A stretch of DNA of 64,000 nt from Pseudomonas sp. DG56-2 (GTDB lineage: Bacteria; Pseudomonadota; Gammaproteobacteria; Pseudomonadales; Pseudomonadaceae), in assembly GCF_004803755.1 (NCBI RefSeq), contig NZ_CP032311.1, positions 3,178,501-3,242,500 on the forward strand, given 5' to 3'. Under the pieces are notes generated by a model. It saw only the letters and a program-made list of their open reading frames with translations. It did not search any database and had not been told where the DNA came from. Of this stretch, positions 1 to 9,205 are shown piece after piece. A program made the position numbers and the translations under genes. How positions within the stretch are numbered: position 1 is the first letter of the stretch; the number at the start of each line of letters is the position of its first letter.

Positions 1-3000
1 GCCTTTCTGATTGGCGGGCTGCTCAGCCTGCAATCGCTGTGTGCCCTTGCGGCGGAGGTAGGCGAGCCTCGACAACTTCTGGCCCGTTCGATCAGCAGCA
101 GCGAGGCACTGTCCCTGTCCAGCGAAGACAGGCAATGGCTCAAGCACAAGCAACACTTGCTGCTGGGCACCACTTTTCCAGACTACCCCCCTTCGATATC
201 AATGCCTCCAACAACGACTATGAAGGTCTGACCGCCGATTATGCTGGGCTCCTGAGCGAGCTTCTGGGCATTCGTATCAAAGTACGCCGCTTTGCCAGCC
301 GGACCGAGGCAATCGCAGCCTTGCGTGCCGGCAGAATTGATCTGCTGGGCAGCTCCAATGCCTTCGAGGCCGACGATAGGCAACTGGTGTTAAGCCGTTC
401 CTACACCGAAGACCAGCCTGTGATCTCGATTGGATCAGGCAAGTCGCTGGGCCTGAACGACAAACTTGAAGGGCTGCGCCTGGCCATGGTCGATCACTAT
501 CTGCCCAGTGCCGTAGTGAATGCCCTATACCCGAAGACCAAACTGCAACTGTACAGCTCCAACCTGGCGGGTCTGTCTGCCGTCTCACTCGGTCAGGCAG
601 ACGCTTTTCTGGGGGATGCGGTGAGCAGTGATTACCTGATAACCCGCATCTATATGGGAAGCGTGCAGATTGATCACTTCATCAAGAATTTGCGTGGCAC
701 CTTCGCTTTTGCCCTGTCACGTGACAATCCCGTATTGTTGCGCCTGGTCAATCAAGCGCTGGATCGTATTGGTGATAACGATCGCTTGAACATCCTTCGA
801 CGCTGGACCAGCGGCAGCAGCCGGGTGTTGCTCAACCGCAGTAGTTTGAGCCTCAGCGCCGCGGAGCGTACCTGGATAGAAGAGCATCCTCGGCTTAGGG
901 TAGTGATCAACAAATACTTTGCGCCGATGAGCTTTTACGACGACCACCAGCAGTTTCGCGGTATCACGGCCGATGTGCTGGATCAGATCAGTCTACGTAC
1001 GGGCCTTAAATTCGACATCCATGTTTCCGACTCACTGGCGGATGTCGCCAGCCAGCTTGAGCAAGGCAGCGCTGACATCGCCGGTTTGCTGCCGCCAACG
1101 CCCGCCCGTGAATACACCTTGTTGTTCACCCGCCCCTACCTGATTACCCCGCTGGTGCTGGTTACCCGCGCCGACAATCACAATGTGCGCAGCGTCGAGC
1201 AACTCAAGGGCAAGCGCCTGGCGTTGATCCGCGACTTTTCCCCCGAGCCCGAGTCGCGTCTGAACCTCAAGCAGACTGCGCTGCTGGAGGTCGACGATCC
1301 GCTCTCATTAATGGAGCTGGTCACACAGGGCAAAGCCGACGCCGCCATCAGTTCACAGATAAATGCCGCCTACTTCATCAGCCGCATGTTCAAGGACCGA
1401 CTGCAGATCGCCTCTATCTATAGCGACCAGCCCGGGGTCGCTTCTTTTGCGGTATCGCGCAACACACCACTGCTGCACTCGATCCTGGAAAAGGCATTGC
1501 TCAGCATCCCCCCGGACGAAATGACCGAACTGACCGGACGCTGGCGAACCAACGCGTTGATCAGCGACAACATCTGGTACAACTACCGCGGCCTGATCCT
1601 GCAGATCCTGTTCGGTGCCAGCCTGCTGATTGCGGCGGTTGTGGTGTGGAATCGCTACCTGCACAAATTGATTCGACAACGCCGAGAAGCCGAACAGGCG
1701 CTACAGACCGAACTGGGTTTCAGCAAACGCTTGCTCGACGAGCTGCGCCTGGCCAAGGAGCAGGCCGAAGATGCCAGCCATGCAAAGAGTACCTTCCTGG
1801 CAACCATGAGCCATGAGATCCGCACGCCAATGAACGCAGTCATTGGCTTGTTGGAACTTGCCGTCAAGGATGCCGAACAGGGCCGTGCCGACCGCACCTC
1901 GCTGCAAGTGGCATTTGAATCTGCCAATGGCATGCTGGAGTTGATCGGCGACATCCTCGACATCGTCCGAATCGAGTCCGGGCACATGACGCTGGAGCCT
2001 AAACCGACGGACCTTAACGCCCTGATCAGATCCACGGTACGCGTCTTCGAGGGCAACGCCAGGCTCAAAGGGCTGGTTATCGACACCGACTTGCAGCCCA
2101 CCGGCAGCCTGGTTGCGGTCGATGCCCTGCGCCTCAAGCAAATTCTGTCGAACCTTGTCAGCAACGCAATCAAGTTCACTGACCGGGGGATTATTACCGT
2201 CAGCCTGCGCAGCGATGCGCCTCAGCCTGGGCGCCTGCACATTCAGCTTGCAGTCAATGACACCGGCATCGGAATCAGCACCCAGGATCAGCAACGGCTG
2301 TTTCAGCACTTTTCCCAGGTCGGTACGCAAACCGCCCGCCAAGGTACCGGCCTAGGGCTGATGATCAGCCGTACCTTGTGCCAGCTGATGGGCGGGGATC
2401 TAACCCTCACCAGTGCTCCGGGCGAGGGAACGCGCGTGGAGATTGGACTCGACCTGCCTCTGGCAGCCTCTGCAGAGCCCATTGATACCGCGGCAGCACA
2501 AACGCCCCTGGGCATGCCAATGCAATCTATCCTGGTGGTGGACGATTACCCCGCCAACCTGATGTTGCTCGAGCGTCAGCTAAGCCTGCTCGGTCATCGC
2601 GTGAGCCAGGCCAGTCACGGTCATCAGGCTTTGGCCCTGTGGCAGAACGGCCACTTCGACACGGTTATCACCGACTGCCATATGCCCGGAATGGACGGTC
2701 ATCAATTGGCGCGACGCATCCGCGAGCAGGAACGCCAGCAGCGCCGCCCCGCCTGCCTGATACTCGGCCTGACCGCCAACGCCCAGGCTGAGGAGCGCGA
2801 GCGTTGTTTGGCCAATGGCATGAACGACTGCATGTTCAAGCCAATCGGCCTGGCTGAACTGCGCCAGCATCTACAGGTAAAAGTCATTCAAGGCGCATCG
2901 CCGCGCACCGCCAAAGACCCTGTGCATGGCAGCGGATTCGACATCGACAACCTGCAATACCTGACGTTGGGTGACCCAGGATTGATTCGTCGCTTGAAGC

Positions 3001-3269
3001 GTGAGTTGGCGCGCAGCAATCACGAAGACCTCGAGGCGTTGCGCCAGCTTGGCCCGCTCCCGTCTCGCCATGCCCTGCGCGCCCTGGCGCACCGGATCAA
3101 GGGTGGTGCCAAGATGCTCAAGGCGCGCGGCGTGGTGGCTAACTGCGAAGCATTGGAACAGGCCTGCCTCGGCGCGGCCACGGATGTTCAACTCAAAGAG
3201 CTGCTCGACACGCTGGAGCAGAGCCTGCTGACCCTGGAAAAGCAGTTGGCACAATCTGCTCCGGTGTAA
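1..3269 (+). CDS. EvgS/BvgS-type hybrid sensor histidine kinase, 5' partial and apparently frameshifted
   Basis: Inner-membrane hybrid kinase of an unorthodox phosphorelay. Numbering from a GTG at 39: two periplasmic amino-acid-type solute-binding (SBP_bac_3) domains (about 45-265 and 285-505), a transmembrane helix (about 513-535), HisKA with phospho-His 592 in SHEIRTPMN, HATPase, a receiver with Asp 879 in TDCHMPGMDG, and an HPt domain with His 1018 in AHRIKGG. The first 190 bases read as signal peptide plus mature N-terminus in frame 1 (AFLIGGLLSLQSLCALAAEV at the window edge, later TTFPDYPP). From 192 the homology continues in frame 3 (FDINASNNDYEGLTADY). The switch occurs in a six-C run (186-191) where seven Cs would restore one frame. 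So the true start lies left of the window, and the gene is either broken or carries a sequencing error. The downstream gene is convergent, 10 bp away. Confidence 0.85.
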   Translation, partial: LSDWRAAQPAIAVCPCGGGRRASTTSGPFDQQQRGTVPVQRRQAMAQAQATLAAGHHFSRLPPFDINASNNDYEGLTADYAGLLSELLGIRIKVRRFASRTEAIAALRAGRIDLLGSSNAFEADDRQLVLSRSYTEDQPVISIGSGKSLGLNDKLEGLRLAMVDHYLPSAVVNALYPKTKLQLYSSNLAGLSAVSLGQADAFLGDAVSSDYLITRIYMGSVQIDHFIKNLRGTFAFALSRDNPVLLRLVNQALDRIGDNDRLNILRRWTSGSSRVLLNRSSLSLSAAERTWIEEHPRLRVVINKYFAPMSFYDDHQQFRGITADVLDQISLRTGLKFDIHVSDSLADVASQLEQGSADIAGLLPPTPAREYTLLFTRPYLITPLVLVTRADNHNVRSVEQLKGKRLALIRDFSPEPESRLNLKQTALLEVDDPLSLMELVTQGKADAAISSQINAAYFISRMFKDRLQIASIYSDQPGVASFAVSRNTPLLHSILEKALLSIPPDEMTELTGRWRTNALISDNIWYNYRGLILQILFGASLLIAAVVVWNRYLHKLIRQRREAEQALQTELGFSKRLLDELRLAKEQAEDASHAKSTFLATMSHEIRTPMNAVIGLLELAVKDAEQGRADRTSLQVAFESANGMLELIGDILDIVRIESGHMTLEPKPTDLNALIRSTVRVFEGNARLKGLVIDTDLQPTGSLVAVDALRLKQILSNLVSNAIKFTDRGIITVSLRSDAPQPGRLHIQLAVNDTGIGISTQDQQRLFQHFSQVGTQTARQGTGLGLMISRTLCQLMGGDLTLTSAPGEGTRVEIGLDLPLAASAEPIDTAAAQTPLGMPMQSILVVDDYPANLMLLERQLSLLGHRVSQASHGHQALALWQNGHFDTVITDCHMPGMDGHQLARRIREQERQQRRPACLILGLTANAQAEERERCLANGMNDCMFKPIGLAELRQHLQVKVIQGASPRTAKDPVHGSGFDIDNLQYLTLGDPGLIRRLKRELARSNHEDLEALRQLGPLPSRHALRALAHRIKGGAKMLKARGVVANCEALEQACLGAATDVQLKELLDTLEQSLLTLEKQLAQSAPV

Positions 3270-3279
3270 AACGCCCTAC

Positions 3280-4599
3280 TCAGTGCAACTGTAAGGTCGA
3301 GTTGATTTGACTGATGGCATCGACCACATGCCGTGAACCCTGCTGAATCTCCAGAATCACCTCCCCAGCCTCGTTGGCCAGTTCCACGCCTATCCCTGTG
3401 CGGCTCAAGCTCGACTGCATACTCGCTACCGCCGTCAACGACAGGTCATGGTTCTGACGCACCACCTCGACAATTTCCAGTGTTGCCTTGCTGGTACGCG
3501 CGGCGAGGTTACGTACCTCATCGGCGACCACGGCGAACCCGCGACCGTGCTCACCGGCCCGCGCGGCCTCGATGGCAGCGTTGAGTGCCAGCAGGTTGGT
3601 CTGATCGGCAATGCCGCGAATGGTTTGCACAATCTGTCCGATCAGTTCGGACTGCTTGCTAACCGCATCGATGCTGCGCGCGGCTGCATTGAGGTTCTGG
3701 GAAATCTCTTCGATGACTTGCACCGTCTGCTGGACGACCTGGGAGCCTTTGCGCGCGCAGGCATCGTTTTGTACCGAAGTGGCATGCGCGGCCTCGGCGG
3801 CGGTCTGCTGGGTGCTGACCTGAGAGGTAATGTCACTGGCAAACTTGACCACCTTGTACAGGCGTCCACGGATGTCGAAGATCGGGTTGTAGGAGGCTTC
3901 CAGATAAACCATCTGCCCCTCCTTGTTGATGCGCTCAAAACGGTGCGAGTGGTATTCGCCACGGTTGAGCGAGGCCCAGAACGCCTTGTAGGAGGCCGAT
4001 TCACTCTCACTTTTGTGACAGAACAGGCTGTGGTGCTGACCGACTACCTCGTTGTGCCGGTAATGCATGGTATCGAGGAAGTTCTGGTTGGCCTTGATTA
4101 CCTTGGCATCAGGGGTAAATTCGATCATCGCCATGGAGCGGCTGATGGCCTTGATCAGGCTCTCACTCTCGTGCTCTTCTTGAACGCGACGGGTGATGTC
4201 AGATGCCAGTTTGATGATGCTGGTAACTTGCTGCTGCGGCCCGAGTACCGGCATGTAGCTGGCCTCGAGCCAAAGCTCGCGACCTTGATGGTCGATGCGC
4301 GCAAAGGTTCCACTCTGCGCCTCGCCACGTGCCAGCCCGTGCCACAGTTGGCGGTACTCTTGGCTGTTGACGTAGTCCTGCTCACAGAAAATCCGATGAT
4401 GTTTGCCACGAATCTGCTCAAGGCTGTAGCCCATGGTTTTGCAGAAATTATCGTTGGCATCGAGAATAACGCCATCGGGACTGAACTCTATCATCGCCAT
4501 GGATCGGCTGATGGCTGCCAACTTCGCAGTGATGGTGCCAAGCAAACGGTTGCACTGCTCTATTTCGGCCAGATCGGATTTGCGATGAAAATCAAACAT
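3280..4599 (-). CDS. BdlA-like soluble PAS-PAS methyl-accepting chemotaxis protein
   Basis: A 439-residue protein with no membrane segment or signal peptide. It has two similar PAS domains (about 25-135 and 150-260, each introduced by [10 protein letters not shown]) followed by an MCP signalling domain (about 290-439) with the conserved hairpin tip [17 protein letters not shown]. This architecture and length match BdlA, the cytoplasmic biofilm-dispersion sensor of Pseudomonas aeruginosa, and Aer-like soluble receptors. The C-terminus is short, ending about 75 residues after the tip motif. It likely senses redox or energy state through PAS cofactors and signals to a CheA-type or c-di-GMP system; that role is inferred. 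The gene is convergent with the upstream hybrid kinase. Confidence 0.8.
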   Translation of the reverse strand: MFDFHRKSDLAEIEQCNRLLGTITAKLAAISRSMAMIEFSPDGVILDANDNFCKTMGYSLEQIRGKHHRIFCEQDYVNSQEYRQLWHGLARGEAQSGTFARIDHQGRELWLEASYMPVLGPQQQVTSIIKLASDITRRVQEEHESESLIKAISRSMAMIEFTPDAKVIKANQNFLDTMHYRHNEVVGQHHSLFCHKSESESASYKAFWASLNRGEYHSHRFERINKEGQMVYLEASYNPIFDIRGRLYKVVKFASDITSQVSTQQTAAEAAHATSVQNDACARKGSQVVQQTVQVIEEISQNLNAAARSIDAVSKQSELIGQIVQTIRGIADQTNLLALNAAIEAARAGEHGRGFAVVADEVRNLAARTSKATLEIVEVVRQNHDLSLTAVASMQSSLSRTGIGVELANEAGEVILEIQQGSRHVVDAISQINSTLQLH

Positions 4600-4698
4600 C
4601 GTACCGCCCTCGTTTGCTTAGGTTTGCTGAGCATAGATGGGGCTTGGCACCGTGCAAGCACTCTGACATCACCGTCTATCGGCGGACCATTTGCCGTC

Positions 4699-5718
4699 TT
4701 AGCTACTCTCCCGCACGACCAGTTCGAATCCCAGATCCTGGTTATGTACCGTGCCGCGTTTGCCATCGAGCAAACCGAGTAAAGCCTGCGCTGCACAACG
4801 GCCAATGGCAGCGCGTGGTGTGCGTATCGAGGTCAGGCGCGGAACCATGTGCGCCGAGGCCGGAAGGTCATTGAATCCAACCATGGCCACCTGCTGCGGG
4901 ACTTTCACCCCCAGGCGCAGGGCCTCCAGGATTGCCCCTTGGGCCAGGTCATCGTTGCAGAAGAAAATGCCATCGACATCAGCATGCTGCGCCAGCAACT
5001 GGCGGAACAACTCACCGCCCAGGCCAATCGAAGACGGCTGCGACGAGAGCAGCTGTAGCTCACTGGCATAGCGACCGGCGTCAACCAGCGCCTGACGAAA
5101 CCCTTCGGCCCGTTGCATTACCCGCGGATCCAGCTGTGCAGCAATAAAACCCAGGCGCTGGCAGCCCCGGTCGAGCAAATGCTGCGCCGCGGCCCCGCCG
5201 GCCTGGTGCTGGGAAAAGCCCACCGACATGCCTTGCTCCTGGACCCCAAGTTCCATCATGTGCACACAGGGAACGCCGCTGGCGGCAAGCATCTGCTTGG
5301 CCGCATCGCTGCGGTCAAAACCTGTCAGCAGCATGCCGCGCGGCTGGTAGGCCAGATAGTTGCGAATCAGGTTTTCTTCTTCGGCGATATCGTAGTGATA
5401 GTTACCGATCAGCACTTCAAGGCCGCGCGGGCGCATCACTTCGTGGACCGCTTCGAGCGTCTCGATGAACAGCTGGTTGGACAGCGACGGGATCAACACC
5501 ACGATTGACTCGCTCTGGGCCGATGCCAGTGCCCGGGCAGCCGGATTGGCGACGTAGCCCAAGGTAGTCGCCGCCTGCTTGACCTTTTCGACCAGCTCAG
5601 GGGCAACCGTGCTGATTCCACGCAAGGCACGCGAAGCGGTGATCGGGGAAACCCCGGAGAGCCTGGCCACTTCCGCCAGGGTAGGACGACCGGTAGTACG
5701 AGAGCCGATGCGGGTCAT
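4699..5718 (-). CDS. gntR: LacI-family gluconate repressor GntR
   Basis: A 339-residue LacI-type repressor. An N-terminal helix-turn-helix (about 10-35, PTLAEVARLSGVSPITASRAL) with the hinge helix AARALAS is followed by a periplasmic-binding-protein-like effector domain. It is divergent from the gluconokinase gene and flanked by copies of an AGATAGCGCTATCT palindrome, so it is the likely repressor of gntK and gntP, released by gluconate or 6-phosphogluconate. The whole protein aligns without gaps I can see; the start ATG sits directly before the HTH, as is usual. Confidence 0.9.
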   Translation of the reverse strand: MTRIGSRTTGRPTLAEVARLSGVSPITASRALRGISTVAPELVEKVKQAATTLGYVANPAARALASAQSESIVVLIPSLSNQLFIETLEAVHEVMRPRGLEVLIGNYHYDIAEEENLIRNYLAYQPRGMLLTGFDRSDAAKQMLAASGVPCVHMMELGVQEQGMSVGFSQHQAGGAAAQHLLDRGCQRLGFIAAQLDPRVMQRAEGFRQALVDAGRYASELQLLSSQPSSIGLGGELFRQLLAQHADVDGIFFCNDDLAQGAILEALRLGVKVPQQVAMVGFNDLPASAHMVPRLTSIRTPRAAIGRCAAQALLGLLDGKRGTVHNQDLGFELVVRESS

Positions 5719-5761
5719 GGATTTTTATTTTCGACTTGCAAATTGTTGGGAACGGGCACTA

Positions 5762-5775
5762 AGGTAGCGCTGTCT
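5762..5775. promoter_or_regulatory. Putative GntR operator, gntR side
   Basis: AGGTAGCGCTGTCT, two mismatches from the AGATAGCGCTATCT palindrome found at 5890 and 6487. It lies 44 bp upstream of the gntR start codon, where it could mediate autoregulation. Confidence 0.6.
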
Positions 5776-5888
5776 CAGAGCACAGGCAATGCATAACTGC
5801 AGGTGACCTGAAATGAGCATCCAGACTGCTAAATACAAGATCAATAACATCTGGGTAAGAAGCGCCCGAGCAGTACTTGTCTCGGCTC

Positions 5889-5904
5889 AAGATAGCGCTA
5901 TCTT
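5889..5904. promoter_or_regulatory. Putative GntR operator before gntK
   Basis: Perfect 16-bp palindrome AAGATAGCGCTATCTT, 18 bp upstream of the gntK ATG and just ahead of its GGAGG ribosome-binding site, so repressor binding would block transcription into gntK. Confidence 0.75.
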
Positions 5905-5922
5905 TCCCTGCAGGAGGTACCG

Positions 5923-6462
5923 ATGAATCCATCCCTGTCCGCGATCGTGGTAATGGGCGTAGCTGGCTGCGGCAAAAGCTGCGTCGGTGCCGCCATTGCC
6001 GGCCTCAGCGGTGGTCGCCTGATCGAAGGCGATGCCTTTCACCCCGCGGCCAACATCGACAAGATGAGTGCCGGCATTCCCCTTGACGATGACGACCGAG
6101 CCGGCTGGCTGATTCGCCTGGGCGAAGAGCTGCAGGCCACCCTCAAGTCCGGCGCACGCCCCATCCTTACTTGTTCGGCCCTGAAAAAACGCTACCGCGA
6201 TGCCCTGCGTCATGCAGTGCCAGACCTCGGTTTCGTGTTTCTCGACCTGACGCCCGAAGAAGCCAGCCGCCGGGTACTCGCCCGCCCCGGGCACTTCATG
6301 CCCGCAAGCCTGATCGACAGCCAGTTCGCCGCCCTCGAGCGCCCCGATGGCGAAGGCCTGACCTTGCCACTGGACGCCACCTTGCCGGTGGAGCAACTGG
6401 CCATGCAGGTAGACCTGTGGCTAAAGCCCTGCGGTGAGCCGGTGTTGGCGCGAACAGCCTGA
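5923..6462 (+). CDS. gntK: Gluconokinase
   Basis: A 179-residue cytoplasmic kinase phosphorylating D-gluconate to 6-phosphogluconate for the Entner-Doudoroff pathway. The P-loop is VMGVAGCGKS at about residues 11-20. The thermoresistant gluconokinase signatures EGDAFHP, the CSALKKRYRD block and HFMPASLIDSQFAALE are all present, and the length is normal for the family. A strong GGAGG site 7 bases before the ATG fixes the start. It is divergent from gntR and followed by gntP, with an operator in each intergenic gap. Confidence 0.95.
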   Translation: MNPSLSAIVVMGVAGCGKSCVGAAIAGLSGGRLIEGDAFHPAANIDKMSAGIPLDDDDRAGWLIRLGEELQATLKSGARPILTCSALKKRYRDALRHAVPDLGFVFLDLTPEEASRRVLARPGHFMPASLIDSQFAALERPDGEGLTLPLDATLPVEQLAMQVDLWLKPCGEPVLARTA

Positions 6463-6484
6463 ACAGGCGGTTTTCCAGCTCACC

Positions 6485-6502
6485 CGAGATAGCGCTATCT
6501 CG
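6485..6502. promoter_or_regulatory. Putative GntR operator before gntP
   Basis: Perfect 18-bp palindrome CGAGATAGCGCTATCTCG in the 97-bp gap between gntK and gntP. It suggests that gntP has its own GntR-controlled promoter in addition to any read-through from gntK. Confidence 0.75.
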
Positions 6503-6559
6503 ACCCGTAAACGTTGCAAATGCTCCGCCCACAACAACGACAAGATGAGGCACTGAACC

Positions 6560-7912
6560 ATGTTCGGTTTGGCAACTGATACCTACCTGCTGCTTGATGC
6601 GGTAGTCACCATCGTCGGCCTGGTGCTACTGATCACCCATTTCAAGGTCCACCCCTTCGTCGCCTTGACCCTGGCTGCCGGATTTCTCGGACTTACCTCC
6701 GGCATGCCCGTGGCCAAAGTCATGAAATCGTTTCAGGACGGCTTTGGCGGCGTACTGGGCTTCGTCGGTATCGTCCTGGCCCTGGGCACCATGCTCGGCA
6801 AGTTGATGGCCGATTCCGGCGGCGCCGACCAGATCGCGCAAACCTTGATTCGGGCGTTTGGCAAACAAAAAGTGCACTGGGCAATGATGTTTGCCGCGTT
6901 TCTGGTCGGCATCCCCTTGTTCTTTGAAATCGGCTTCGTGCTCCTGATTCCACTGGTATTCATCGTCGCCCGGCGTTCAGGGGTGTCGCTGATCAAGATC
7001 GGTATTCCGTTGCTGGCTGGCTTGTCAGTGGTGCATGGCCTGGTTCCTCCACACCCGGGCCCGTTACTGGCGATTGGTATCTTCAACGCCGATATCGGCA
7101 AGACTATTTTCTACGGCCTGATCGTCGCCCTGCCCACGGCGATTATTGCCGGGCCGTTGTATGGCAATTTCATTTCCCGCTATATACCGGGATCGCCATC
7201 GCAAGAGTTGATGGACCAGATTGCCCGCGAATCAGAACAGAAAAACCTGCCCAGCTTCAGCGTGACGCTGATTACCGTGCTGCTGCCGGTGTTCCTGATG
7301 CTGCTGAAAACCTTCGCTGACGTGGTACTTCCTGCCGAGCACATCGTGCGGCAATGGATGGACCTGATCGGCCACCCCATCACCGCCCTCCTCGCCGCCT
7401 TGTTACTGGCCTTCTACACCTTCGGTGCGGCTCGCGGCTTCTCCCGCCAGCAGATCATGAAACTGCTTGATCAGAGCCTCGCCCCCACCGCCGCCATCAT
7501 CCTGATCGTGGGTGCAGGAGGTGGCTTCAAACAGATGCTGGTGGATACCGGCGTGGGAAATGTCATCGGGGAAATGGCGGTGCAGGCGCAAATATCGCCG
7601 ATCATGCTGGCCTGGCTGGTTGCTGCGGTGATTCGCATCGCAACCGGCTCGGCGACGGTGGCAACGATTACCGGTGCCGGCATCGTCGCGCCGGTGATTG
7701 GCATGATGCCCGGCGTCAATCGCGAGCTGCTGGTACTGGCGACCGGCGCTGGATCGTTGATCCTCTCTCACGTCAACGACGCCGGATTCTGGCTGGTGAA
7801 ACAGTACTTCAACATGACCGTGGCAGAGACCTTCAAAACCTGGAGCATGATGGAAACCATCCTCTCGGTGGTCGGCATCATCTTCATCATGCTGCTGTCA
7901 CTGGTGGTCTGA
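6560..7912 (+). CDS. gntP: Gluconate:H+ symporter (GntP family)
   Basis: A 450-residue inner-membrane permease with about 12-14 hydrophobic segments. It carries GntP-family blocks such as GKLMADSGGADQIAQTL, GIPLFFEIGFVLLIPL, VHGLVPPHPGPL and TGSATVATITGAGI. It imports gluconate for gntK. Length is typical of GntP/GntT. It lies 97 bp downstream of gntK behind its own putative operator, and is convergent with the iron alcohol dehydrogenase gene, with a strong hairpin between them. Confidence 0.92.
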   Translation: MFGLATDTYLLLDAVVTIVGLVLLITHFKVHPFVALTLAAGFLGLTSGMPVAKVMKSFQDGFGGVLGFVGIVLALGTMLGKLMADSGGADQIAQTLIRAFGKQKVHWAMMFAAFLVGIPLFFEIGFVLLIPLVFIVARRSGVSLIKIGIPLLAGLSVVHGLVPPHPGPLLAIGIFNADIGKTIFYGLIVALPTAIIAGPLYGNFISRYIPGSPSQELMDQIARESEQKNLPSFSVTLITVLLPVFLMLLKTFADVVLPAEHIVRQWMDLIGHPITALLAALLLAFYTFGAARGFSRQQIMKLLDQSLAPTAAIILIVGAGGGFKQMLVDTGVGNVIGEMAVQAQISPIMLAWLVAAVIRIATGSATVATITGAGIVAPVIGMMPGVNRELLVLATGAGSLILSHVNDAGFWLVKQYFNMTVAETFKTWSMMETILSVVGIIFIMLLSLVV

Positions 7913-7921
7913 GACGCAATG

Positions 7922-7961
7922 CAGGCGTAGCGCAGTCTGTTGAGGACTGCATCTACGCCTG
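7922..7961. terminator. Bidirectional hairpin between convergent genes
   Basis: CAGGCGTAGCGCAGTC and GACTGCATCTACGCCTG form a long imperfect stem (two short segments separated by a small bulge) around a 7-base loop, between the stops of gntP and the alcohol dehydrogenase. There is no clear T-run, so it may be a REP-like terminator or mRNA 3'-end stabiliser. Confidence 0.6.
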
Positions 7962-7974
7962 AACTACACCTTGG

Positions 7975-9123
7975 TCAGAACGCCGCTTTGAAAATCGCCT
8001 CAATCTCCTCCTGACTGGCCACCCGAGGGTTGGTCAGGCCGCAGGCGTCTTTCAATGCGTTGATGGCCAACGTCGGAACATCAGCCTCCTTGGCACCCAA
8101 CACCGCCAACCCCGCCGGAATATCAATCTCGCGAGACAATTGCTCGATCGCAGCAATCGCCGCCGCGGCGCCCTGCTGCGCGTTCATACCCGATACATCC
8201 ACACCCATGGCCTTGCCCACATCGCGCAACCGCTCGGCACTGACCTTGGCATTAAAGCGTTGTACGTGAGGTAGCAGAACAGCGTTGCACACTCCATGCG
8301 GCAGATCGTAGAAACCACCCAACTGATGAGCCATCGCATGCACATAACCCAACGAGGCATTGTTGAATGCCATGCCCGCAAGGAACTGGGCATAGGCCAT
8401 GTTTTCCCGCGCCTGCAGGTCGCTGCCAGCGGCTACCGCCTGACGCAGGTTGGCACTGATCAGTTCAATGGCCTTGATTGCGCAGGCATCGGTAATCGGT
8501 GTAGCGGCAGTGGATACGTAAGCCTCGATGGCGTGAGTCAGCGCATCCATCCCGGTCGCGGCAGTCAGGCCCTTGGGCATGCCAGCCATCAGCGCCGGGT
8601 CGTTGACCGAGAGCAAGGGCGTGACGTTACGGTCGACAATGGCCATTTTTACGTGACGGGCTTCGTCGGTGATGATGCAAAAACGCGTCATTTCACTGGC
8701 TGTACCAGCCGTGGTGTTGATCGCAATCAGCGGCAGTTGCGGCTTGGCCGAGCGGTCGACGCCTTCGTAGTCGCTGATATGCCCACCGTTGGTGGCGCAC
8801 AGGGCAATACCCTTGGCGCAGTCATGCGGTGAGCCGCCACCCAGGGAAATCACGCAATCACAGCCCTCACGCTGCAACTGCGCCAGCCCCTGCTCGACGT
8901 TGGCGATACTGGGGTTGGGTTTGGCACCGTCGAAAATCGACGAGTCGATGTCGCGCATTGCCAGCATTTCGGCGATGCGCTCCGCAACGCCGGCTTTGGC
9001 CAAGCCTGTATCCGTAACGATCAGGGCCTTGCGCAATCCATAACCGGCGATGGCGGCCATCGCTTCGTCCAGGCAATCGATGCCCATGATATTGACGGCG
9101 GGGATGAAGAACGTGCTGCTCAT
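7975..9123 (-). CDS. Iron-containing alcohol dehydrogenase (YiaY/ErcA type)
   Basis: A 382-residue group III NAD(P)-dependent alcohol dehydrogenase. It carries the nucleotide-binding [11 protein letters not shown] motif (about 90-100), the [12 protein letters not shown] block and the metal-ligand region [10 protein letters not shown] ... [16 protein letters not shown], giving the Asp and His ligands for Fe2+. An upstream in-frame ATG at 9141 exists, but the ATG at 9123 has a GAGG 8 bases before it and gives the usual N-terminus [11 protein letters not shown]. Substrate unknown; relatives oxidise short-chain alcohols or act in alcohol-responsive regulation. It is followed on the same strand by nothing related, and ilvA upstream is a separate unit. 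Confidence 0.88.
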   Translation of the reverse strand: MSSTFFIPAVNIMGIDCLDEAMAAIAGYGLRKALIVTDTGLAKAGVAERIAEMLAMRDIDSSIFDGAKPNPSIANVEQGLAQLQREGCDCVISLGGGSPHDCAKGIALCATNGGHISDYEGVDRSAKPQLPLIAINTTAGTASEMTRFCIITDEARHVKMAIVDRNVTPLLSVNDPALMAGMPKGLTAATGMDALTHAIEAYVSTAATPITDACAIKAIELISANLRQAVAAGSDLQARENMAYAQFLAGMAFNNASLGYVHAMAHQLGGFYDLPHGVCNAVLLPHVQRFNAKVSAERLRDVGKAMGVDVSGMNAQQGAAAAIAAIEQLSREIDIPAGLAVLGAKEADVPTLAINALKDACGLTNPRVASQEEIEAIFKAAF

Positions 9124-9205
9124 GGCGAAATCCTCATGCAAAATTCCATTGCCTCAAGGATCCGCCACTCCTCCGTGCGCCGTGTTGATCTGGGGCAAAC
9201 CTAGC

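Noticed and set aside
3448..4782. A 444-codon open frame opposite the BdlA-like gene.
   Set aside because: Antisense shadow of a gene with clear PAS and MCP domains; the product has no recognisable domains.
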